This document shows positions 13,020 to 18,840 of a stretch of 18,840 bases of DNA, piece by piece. The notes below the pieces were generated by a model. It was given only the letters and a program-made list of their open reading frames with translations, did not search any database and was not told the DNA's origin. A program made the translations under genes and the position numbers. Source of the DNA: Sphingomonas sp. (GTDB taxonomy: Bacteria; Pseudomonadota; Alphaproteobacteria; Sphingomonadales; Sphingomonadaceae); assembly GCA_019747165.1 (NCBI GenBank), contig JAIERC010000381.1, forward strand, positions 1-18,840, read 5' to 3'. Positions within the stretch are counted from its first letter, which is position 1. Each line of letters begins with the position of its first letter.

Positions 13020-16016
13020 ATGAGCGAGCTTCCCAAGACATTCGACCCCGCTGACATCGAGCGCCGTTGGTACGCGCATTGGGAGGCGAACGGCCTGTTC
13101 CATCCCGAGCGACCAGGTGCCGAGCCGTGGACGATCGTCAACCCGCCGCCCAATGTAACAGGCAGCCTGCATATCGGCCATGCGCTCGACAATACGCTGC
13201 AGGATATCCTGACGCGCCATGCCCGGTTACAGGGCAAGGATGCCTTGTGGGTGGTCGGCACCGACCATGCCGGCATCGCGACGCAGATGGTGGTCGAACG
13301 GCAACTCGCCGCCAAGCAGGACAAGCGCACGAACTACACGCGCGAAGCGTTCGTCGAGAAAGTCTGGGACTGGAAACGCGAGAGTGGCGGCGAGATTACG
13401 CAGCAGTTGCGGCGGCTGGGCTGTTCGATGGATTGGGCGAACGAACGCTTCACGATGGACGAGGGCTTTTCCAAGGCCGTTATCAAGGTGTTCGTCGATC
13501 TGTACAACCAGGGCCTGCTGTATCGCGACAAAAGGCTGGTGAACTGGGACCCGGGCCTGGGCACCGCGATCAGCGATCTGGAGGTCGAGACGCAGGAGGT
13601 GAAGGGCAGCTTCTGGCACTTCCGCTATCCGCTGGCCGATGGCGTGACGCTGCCCGATGGCACCGATCATCTGGTGGTCGCAACGACGCGGCCTGAGACG
13701 ATGCTCGCCGATATGCGCGTTGCCGTAAACGCGGCGGACGAACGCTATCAGTCAGTGATTGGCAAATCGGTGATCCAGCCGATCACCGGGCGGTTGCTGG
13801 AAATCGTGGCGGACGACCATGCCGATCCTTCGCTTGGGTCGGGTGTCGTTAAGATCACGCCCGGCCACGACTTTAACGATTTCGAGGTCGGCAAGCGCGC
13901 GGGCATCAAGGCGGCGGAGATGCTCAACATGTTCGATGCCAAGGCCAATGTGGTTCAGACGGCAGACGGGCTGGTGCCTGAAGCGTTCATCGGCCTGCCG
14001 CGCTTCAAGACAGACGGCATCCCCGGCGCGCGCGAAATGGCGGTCGGTTGGATGAAGGAGCATGGCTTCCTCGTCCCCCATATCGACAAGGAAGGGGTGG
14101 AGCACGACGCTGAACCCCGCACGATCCAGACACCGTTCGGGGATCGCTCGAACGTGGTGATCGAGCCGTGGCTGACCGACCAATGGTATGTCGATGCCGC
14201 GACGCTGGCGAAGGCGCCGATCGAGGCAGTGCGATCCGGCGCGATCGAGATTGTGCCCAAGACCTGGGAGAAGACCTTCTTCAACTGGATGGAGAATATC
14301 CAGCCCTGGTGTGTGTCGAGGCAGTTATGGTGGGGGCACCGGATACCGGCTTGGTATGGGCCTGTTTGGGAAAATGAGTCGCTTTCCGTGAATTGGAGCG
14401 ATCAAGCAAAAAACAAAGTTTTCGTTGCTACTGATCAGGATGACCTCCGAAGCCAACTGCAGACCTATTATCCTGAACATAAAAAGTTCGCATTTGCTTC
14501 GACCTGGAATGATTGGGTCGGGCGAGAGCAAACTAATATGGCAAAAGAAATAAATGACGGGGAGGTGGTGGATGAGATCGTACTCCTTCACGATCCCGAC
14601 GTCCTCGATACCTGGTTCTCCTCCGCGCTCTGGCCGTTTGCAACGATGGGGTGGCCGGGTGAGAATTCCTCCCCCAGCTTGCTGGGGGAGGGGGACCATG
14701 CGCAGCATGGTGGAGGGGCCGATGCAGCCCCTCCACCACGCCCTGCGGGCGCGGTCCCCCTCCCCGAGACAAGCTCGGGGAGGAATTTACTGGGCCGCCG
14801 CTACCCGAACGACGTGCTCATTTCCGGCTTCGACATCCTGTTCTTCTGGGACGCGCGGATGATGATGCAGGGGATGCACTTCATGGGGGATGTGCCGTTC
14901 CGCAAGCTCTACCTGCACGGGCTGGTGCGCGCGGCGGATGGGCAGAAAATGTCCAAGTCCAAGGGCAATACCGTCGATCCGCTCGGGCTGATCGACAAAT
15001 ATGGCGCGGATGCGCTGCGCTTCTTCATGGCGGCGATGGAGAGCCAGGGCCGCGACATCAAGATGGATGAGAAGCGCGTCGAGGGATACCGCAACTTCGC
15101 GACCAAGCTGTGGAATGCGGCGCGGTTCGCGCAGGGCAACGGGATTGTGGCCAGCAGTACGCCACAGGCACCGGTGGCGACGCTGGCGGTCAACAAATGG
15201 ATTATCGGCGAGACGATCCGTGCAATTCAAGCGGTGGATGCAGCGCTCGCCGATTTGCGCTTCGACGGCGCGGCGAACGCGATCTACCAGTTCGTGTGGA
15301 GCCAGTTTTGCGACTGGTATCTGGAGCTGATCAAGCCCGTGCTTTCAAGCCCCTCCCCTTTAGGGGAGGGGCTTAGTGAGGCAGACGAAACACGCGCAGT
15401 CGCAGGCTGGGTGCTCGACCAGATTTTGGTGATCCTCCACCCGTTCATGCCCTTCATCACCGAAGAGCTGTGGTCCAAAATGGGCGCCCGCGACGGCGAG
15501 CTGATCGTGGCGCAATGGCCGGTGGTCGATGCGAGCGCGATCGATGAGGCGGCGAGCAAGGAGATCGATTGGCTGATCAAGCTGGTGAGCGAAATCCGAG
15601 CGGCGCGCAATGAACTGACGATCGCGCCGGGCACGCGAATGGCGATGCATGTTCGCGACGCCTCTTCAGCTACGCAGACACGGCTTGAGAAGCAGGGGGC
15701 GGCATTGGCTCGCTTGGCGCGGGTCGATAGCGTGATGGGTGCAGCACCCGCTGGCGGTGCGGCGCAGATCGTTGTCGATGAAGCGACATTCGTCCTCCCG
15801 CTCGAAGGCGTGATTGATCTGGACGCAGAACGTGCCCGCCTCACCAAGGGCATCGCCGCCGCCGAGAAAGAGCGCGACTCACTCGCGGCCCGCCTCAACA
15901 ACCCCAGCTTCGTCGAACGCGCCAAGCCCGAGGCGATCGAGAAGGCGCGGGCGGACCATGCTGAAAAGTCTGCTGAGGCCGAGCGGTTGAGCGCAGCCCT
16001 TGCGCGGTTGGGCTGA
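13020..16016 (+). CDS. valS: Valyl-tRNA synthetase with in-frame repeat insertions
   Basis: A class I aminoacyl-tRNA synthetase that charges tRNA-Val in the cytoplasm. Visible parts: NPPPNVTGSLHIGHALDNT (HIGH at 51-54), GTDHAGIATQ, the editing-domain TTRPETMLADMRVAVN, WCVSRQLWWGHRIPAWYG, DVLDTWFSSALWPFATMGWP, GFDILFFWDARMMMQGMHF, KMSKSKGN (from 643), the anticodon-binding region, and a C-terminal coiled coil (about 930-998). At 998 residues it is longer than E. coli ValRS (951). The surplus maps to a palindromic element (residues ~549-589), a second small palindrome (~776-786), and an extended AT-rich stretch (residues ~449-521). All key motifs survive and the frame is unbroken, so the enzyme is presumably active. 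Start ATG 13020 follows AAGGGCAAGGGC. The MATE gene begins 2 nt after the stop. Confidence 0.96.
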   Translation: MSELPKTFDPADIERRWYAHWEANGLFHPERPGAEPWTIVNPPPNVTGSLHIGHALDNTLQDILTRHARLQGKDALWVVGTDHAGIATQMVVERQLAAKQDKRTNYTREAFVEKVWDWKRESGGEITQQLRRLGCSMDWANERFTMDEGFSKAVIKVFVDLYNQGLLYRDKRLVNWDPGLGTAISDLEVETQEVKGSFWHFRYPLADGVTLPDGTDHLVVATTRPETMLADMRVAVNAADERYQSVIGKSVIQPITGRLLEIVADDHADPSLGSGVVKITPGHDFNDFEVGKRAGIKAAEMLNMFDAKANVVQTADGLVPEAFIGLPRFKTDGIPGAREMAVGWMKEHGFLVPHIDKEGVEHDAEPRTIQTPFGDRSNVVIEPWLTDQWYVDAATLAKAPIEAVRSGAIEIVPKTWEKTFFNWMENIQPWCVSRQLWWGHRIPAWYGPVWENESLSVNWSDQAKNKVFVATDQDDLRSQLQTYYPEHKKFAFASTWNDWVGREQTNMAKEINDGEVVDEIVLLHDPDVLDTWFSSALWPFATMGWPGENSSPSLLGEGDHAQHGGGADAAPPPRPAGAVPLPETSSGRNLLGRRYPNDVLISGFDILFFWDARMMMQGMHFMGDVPFRKLYLHGLVRAADGQKMSKSKGNTVDPLGLIDKYGADALRFFMAAMESQGRDIKMDEKRVEGYRNFATKLWNAARFAQGNGIVASSTPQAPVATLAVNKWIIGETIRAIQAVDAALADLRFDGAANAIYQFVWSQFCDWYLELIKPVLSSPSPLGEGLSEADETRAVAGWVLDQILVILHPFMPFITEELWSKMGARDGELIVAQWPVVDASAIDEAASKEIDWLIKLVSEIRAARNELTIAPGTRMAMHVRDASSATQTRLEKQGAALARLARVDSVMGAAPAGGAAQIVVDEATFVLPLEGVIDLDAERARLTKGIAAAEKERDSLAARLNNPSFVERAKPEAIEKARADHAEKSAEAERLSAALARLG
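14664..14787. repeat. Composite palindromic repeat element inside valS
   Basis: This 124-bp element is bounded by 11-bp terminal inverted repeats: AATTCCTCCCC (14664-14674) and GGGGAGGAATT (14777-14787). Inside are nested hairpins: CCTCCCCCAGC/GCTGGGGGAGG around TT (14668-14691), ACCATGC/GCATGGT (14695-14711), an overlapping 12-bp pair TGGTGGAGGGGC/GCCCCTCCACCA (14708-14738), CGCCC/GGGCG (14739-14751), and CCTCCCCGAG/CTCGGGGAGG (14759-14783). It lies in frame in valS, giving a Gly/Pro/Ala-rich stretch of about 41 residues between GWPG and RRYPNDVLISGFD, where E. coli ValRS has only a few residues. No transposase is present; it resembles non-autonomous MITE or REP-type elements known to accumulate in sphingomonad genomes. 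No clear target-site duplication is visible. Confidence 0.8.
15347..15374. repeat. 28-bp palindrome inside valS
   Basis: Perfect 12-bp arms AAGCCCCTCCCC (15347-15358) and GGGGAGGGGCTT (15363-15374) around TTTA. It is translated in frame as roughly SSPSPLGEGLS (776-786) between YLELIKPVL and DETRAVAGWVLD in the anticodon-binding part of ValRS. Its core is similar to arms of the larger element at 14664-14787 (CCCCTCC/GGAGGGG), suggesting related repeat families. Confidence 0.75.
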
Positions 16017-16018
16017 GG

Positions 16019-17482
16019 GTGGACCGACCTGTCACCCGCCCAGGCCAGCGCGACCTGACGACCGGCCCGATCGGCAAGACGTTGGTCTTGTTCGCGTTGC
16101 CGACGATGGCGGCTAACATTCTGCAATCGCTCAACGGGTCGATCAACGCGATCTGGGTCGGGCGGTTTCTGGGCGAAAGCGCGCTGGCGGCGACGTCAAA
16201 CGCCAACAACATCATGTTCCTGATGTTTGCGGCTGTATTTGGCTTTGGCATGGCGGCGACGATCCTAGTTGGGCAGAGCTTTGGCCGCCGCGATATCGAT
16301 GGTGCGCGCCGCGCCTTCGGGTCGGCGGTGGGGCTCATCTTCTGGTCGTCGATCGTCGTGGCGACGCTGGGATGGATTTTCGCGCCGCAGATTCTCATTC
16401 TGCTGGCGACGCCGGGGGAAGCGATGCCGCTGGCGCTGACCTATTTGCGGATCATCTTCCTGTCGCTGCCGTCGTCGATGCTGATGGTGCTGATGATGAT
16501 GGGGCTGCGCGGCACGGGCGATTCGATGACGCCCTTGTGGTTCGGCCTGTTGTCGTCGCTGCTCGACATGATCCTGAACCCGTTGCTGATCGCCGGGTTG
16601 GGGCCGTTTCCACGGATGGGGATTGCGGGCGCAGCGACCGCGACACTGATCGCCAATGTCGGGGCGGTGGCGGGGCTGGTTGGCTATATCTATTGGAAGG
16701 ACCTGACACTGCGGCTGCGCGGGCCAGAGCTTGCCTATCTCTTCCCCAGCCGCGAGGTCGTATGGGCGATTGTGACCAAGGGCGTGCCAATTGGCGCGCA
16801 GATGATCGTGATCGCGGTGGCCGGGCTCACGATGTTGGGGCTGGTCAATCGGGAAGGCGTGGATACCACGGCGGCATTCGGCGTGACGTTGCAGCTCTGG
16901 GCTTATGTCCAGATGCCAGCGATGGCGGTGGGCGCTGCGGTGAGTGCGATGGCGGCGCAGAATATCGGCGCGAACAAATGGGACCGGGTAGAGGCGACGA
17001 CCCGATCGGGGCTGATCTTCGTTACCGCGATTACGACGACGATGGTGTTGGCGTTGCTTGTGTTTGATCGGCCGGTAATGGCGCTGTTCCTGGGCGGCGA
17101 CAGCCCCGCATTGCCGATTGCACGGCATATCCAGTTGTTGGCGACGTGGAATTTCGTTCTGTTCGGGATGACGATGGTGTTCTTCGGCGTGGTGCGCGCC
17201 AATGGCGCGGTGCTGGGGCCGTTGTTGATCCTGCTGGTCGCGATGTTCCCTGTGCGGATCGCCTTTGCCACGGTGATGAAGCCGGTTTTGGGCGTGGATG
17301 CGCTCTGGCTGTCCTTCCCATTGGGGTCGGTCGCGACCTTTGCGCTGTCGGCGCTGTTTTATCGCTATGGCAACTGGCGCACCGCCCATTTGTTGGTGCC
17401 GCACGCCCATGAAGCGGCAGAGGCGCATTGCCATGCCCAGGCAACCGGCGACCCGGCGGCGACCCTGCACCCGCTTGGATGA
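16019..17482 (+). CDS. MATE-family multidrug/toxin efflux transporter
   Basis: A 487-residue inner-membrane transporter with about 12 predicted hydrophobic segments in two similar halves. MATE-typical blocks are the N-terminal TTGPIGKTLVLFALPTMAAN, then FGFGMAATILVGQSFGRRD, GLRGTGDSMTPLWFGLLSSL and GIAGAATATLIANVGAVAG in the first half, and AQNIGANKWDRVEATTRSG in the second. MATE proteins export organic cations and drugs using a Na+ or H+ gradient; the substrate is unknown. It starts at GTG 16019, 2 nt after the valS stop, with GGGCTGAGG as ribosome site inside the valS end, implying translational coupling. The C-terminal tail is His-rich (H457, H462, H464, H470, C471, H472, H484), which is unusual and might bind metal. 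No regulator is adjacent. Confidence 0.92.
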   Translation: MDRPVTRPGQRDLTTGPIGKTLVLFALPTMAANILQSLNGSINAIWVGRFLGESALAATSNANNIMFLMFAAVFGFGMAATILVGQSFGRRDIDGARRAFGSAVGLIFWSSIVVATLGWIFAPQILILLATPGEAMPLALTYLRIIFLSLPSSMLMVLMMMGLRGTGDSMTPLWFGLLSSLLDMILNPLLIAGLGPFPRMGIAGAATATLIANVGAVAGLVGYIYWKDLTLRLRGPELAYLFPSREVVWAIVTKGVPIGAQMIVIAVAGLTMLGLVNREGVDTTAAFGVTLQLWAYVQMPAMAVGAAVSAMAAQNIGANKWDRVEATTRSGLIFVTAITTTMVLALLVFDRPVMALFLGGDSPALPIARHIQLLATWNFVLFGMTMVFFGVVRANGAVLGPLLILLVAMFPVRIAFATVMKPVLGVDALWLSFPLGSVATFALSALFYRYGNWRTAHLLVPHAHEAAEAHCHAQATGDPAATLHPLG

Positions 17483-17676
17483 CAGCTTTTGGCGTCGTCC
17501 TTGCTCGCCCCGCGTCGCGGCGAAACGAAGGTGAAGACGTATTTCCAAGGGCCTCCCCCAAACCCGCCCTTCGACATGCCATTGTGGCCATTGCGCAAGT
17601 GTTGGCCAGGACCAACGCGCAGGGTTTGACGCTTCAAGACTTGCCCCGCGCGCGCTGATCGCCCACAAACCGCGCC

Positions 17677-18666
17677 ATGAGCCATTATCCCGCGCTTCGC
17701 CTTCGTCGCACCCGTTCCGCCCCGTGGAGCCGTCGTCTCCATGCCGAAACCGTGCTGACCCCCGCCGACCTGATCTGGCCGCTGTTCATCGCGGATGGCG
17801 AGGGTGTTGAAGAGCCGATCGCCAGCCTGCCCGGCGTGTCGCGCTGGTCGGTCGATGGCATCGTCGCGCGGGCGAAGGAAGCACAGGCCGCGGGGATCGC
17901 GTGCATCGCATTGTTCCCCAACACGCCGCGCGAATTGCGGACCGAGGACGGGCGCGAGGCGCTCAATCCCGATAATCTGATGTGCCGCGCGATCGGCGCG
18001 ATAAAGGATGCGGTGCCCGATATCGGCGTGCTGACCGATGTCGCGCTCGATCCCTATACCGCGCATGGGCATGACGGGCTCGTCGATAGCCAGGGCTATG
18101 TGCTGAACGACGACACCGCAGAGGTGCTGGTCGCCCAGGCGCTCAACCAGGCGGCGGCGGGGGCCGACATTATTGCGCCGTCGGATATGATGGACGGGCG
18201 CATCGGCCTGATCCGTGACGCGCTGGAGGACGAAGGGCATGTCAACGTCCAGATCATGTCCTATGCCGCCAAATATGCGAGCGCCTTTTACGGACCGTTC
18301 CGTGATGCGGTGGGATCACGCGGGCTGCTGAAGGGCGACAAGAGAACCTATCAGATGGACCCCGCCAATGCCGAGGAGGCGCTGCGCGAGGTGCAGCTTG
18401 ACCTTGACGAAGGCGCGGACAGCGTGATGGTCAAGCCGGGCTTGCCCTATCTCGACATCATCGTGCGCGTGAAGGCGGCGTTCGAGGTCCCTGTATTTGC
18501 TTATCAAGTGTCCGGCGAATATGCGATGATCGAGGCAGCGGTCGCGGCGGGCGCGGCGGAGCGCGACCCAATGGTGCTGGAAACGCTGATGGCGTTCAAG
18601 CGCGCAGGGGTTTCTGGGGTGTTGACCTATCACGCGCTCCACGCGGCGCGCCTGATGGGCGGCTGA
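17677..18666 (+). CDS. hemB: Porphobilinogen synthase (delta-aminolevulinic acid dehydratase)
   Basis: A 329-residue enzyme that condenses two 5-aminolevulinates to porphobilinogen in heme synthesis. Signatures: FPNTPRELRTEDGREALNPD (80-99), SDMMDGRIGLIRDAL (169-183), YAAKYASAFYGPFRDAVGS (196-214) with Lys199, and MVKPGLPYLDI (251-261) with the Schiff-base Lys253. The metal site reads DVALDPYTAHGHDG (121-134), with Asp121, Asp125 and Asp133 where zinc enzymes have cysteines, so this is the aspartate type usually described as Mg2+ dependent or zinc-free. Start ATG 17677. The 194-nt gap before it separates it from the MATE gene, so it likely has its own promoter; the acetyltransferase gene follows 15 nt later and is probably co-transcribed. 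Confidence 0.96.
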   Translation: MSHYPALRLRRTRSAPWSRRLHAETVLTPADLIWPLFIADGEGVEEPIASLPGVSRWSVDGIVARAKEAQAAGIACIALFPNTPRELRTEDGREALNPDNLMCRAIGAIKDAVPDIGVLTDVALDPYTAHGHDGLVDSQGYVLNDDTAEVLVAQALNQAAAGADIIAPSDMMDGRIGLIRDALEDEGHVNVQIMSYAAKYASAFYGPFRDAVGSRGLLKGDKRTYQMDPANAEEALREVQLDLDEGADSVMVKPGLPYLDIIVRVKAAFEVPVFAYQVSGEYAMIEAAVAAGAAERDPMVLETLMAFKRAGVSGVLTYHALHAARLMGG

Positions 18667-18681
18667 TCCGGGCGCGGCGCT

Positions 18682-18840
18682 GTGATTACCACTGAGCGGC
18701 TGATCCTCCGCTTGCCCGAGCCGCGCGACCGGGCGGCGCTCCACGCGATGTGGGCCGATTCTGGCGTGATGGCAGAGCTTGGCCCGGTGAAGGACGAAGC
18801 GGCGAGCGATGCCGTGATCGCCAAACATGACGGCTATCGG
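18682..18840 (+). CDS. GNAT-family acetyltransferase, N-terminal fragment (runs off window)
   Basis: GTG 18682 opens a frame that remains open to the window end (53 codons). It begins MITTERLILRLPEPRDRAAL, the standard start of RimJ/RimL-type GNAT N-acetyltransferases, whose first strand and helix precede the acetyl-CoA site; that site is outside the window. The ribosome site is weak (GGGCGCGGCG), and the gene lies 15 nt past the hemB stop, so translation may be coupled. The acceptor substrate is unknown. Family assignment is by the opening motif only. Confidence 0.75.
   Translation, partial: MITTERLILRLPEPRDRAALHAMWADSGVMAELGPVKDEAASDAVIAKHDGYR

Noticed and set aside
14664..14787. CRISPR array or intrinsic terminator reading of the valS repeat
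   Set aside because: The hairpins are nested inverted repeats, not regularly spaced direct repeats, and the region is within an open coding frame with intact downstream synthetase motifs.
16265..17668. Long minus-strand open frame (467 codons) opposite the MATE gene
   Set aside because: It is rich in Arg, Gln and His, as expected for the antisense of a GC-rich membrane protein gene; the plus-strand MATE motifs are unmistakable.
1..18840. Insertion sequence, prophage, toxin-antitoxin or classical defence system
   Set aside because: No transposase, integrase, phage structural gene, nuclease/helicase defence module or toxin-antitoxin pair was recognised in any frame.

Overview
This window looks like chromosomal DNA from an alphaproteobacterium, most likely a sphingomonad (Sphingomonas or a relative). 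The evidence is a high-GC, almost entirely + strand gene layout, the gene order PIMT-like methyltransferase / TolC / DUF2497 (PopZ-type) / valS, sites matching the alphaproteobacterial CtrA consensus, and GC-rich palindromic repeats of a kind seen in sphingomonad genomes. The class is well supported; the family is inferred.

Layout. Positions 1-3507 carry three metabolic genes: the C-terminal part of a beta-propeller phytase, an EthA-type flavin monooxygenase (Baeyer-Villiger fingerprint present), and an ArgE/DapE-type M20 deacetylase, probably acetylornithine deacetylase. Next comes a 422-nt AT-richer gap with several short inverted repeats, ending in an exact TTAA-N7-TTAAC site. Positions 3930-9562 are a signalling block: an EAL-domain c-di-GMP phosphodiesterase with a degenerate GGDEF half, a membrane hybrid histidine kinase with an N-terminal TPR sensor and a damaged receiver domain, a stand-alone receiver, and an AraC-family regulator. 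A near-consensus CtrA site also precedes the kinase, so the EAL protein and the kinase may both belong to the CtrA regulon.

A minus-strand tRNA-Cys(GCA) follows. Then comes a tight + strand run: PIMT-like methyltransferase, TolC-family outer-membrane protein, PopZ-like polar organiser, valyl-tRNA synthetase and a MATE transporter, with gaps of 14, 30, 68 and 2 nt. The window ends with hemB (porphobilinogen synthase) and the start of a GNAT acetyltransferase.

The most unusual object is valS. Its 998-codon frame stays open through a 124-bp composite palindromic element with 11-bp terminal inverted repeats, inserted inside the catalytic domain. A second 28-bp palindrome lies in the anticodon-binding region, and a stretch of about 190 nt at roughly 43% GC lies just upstream of the first element. 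These suggest that repeats were domesticated into an essential protein and that part of the gene may have been recombined. No IS element, CRISPR array, prophage or classical defence system is visible.
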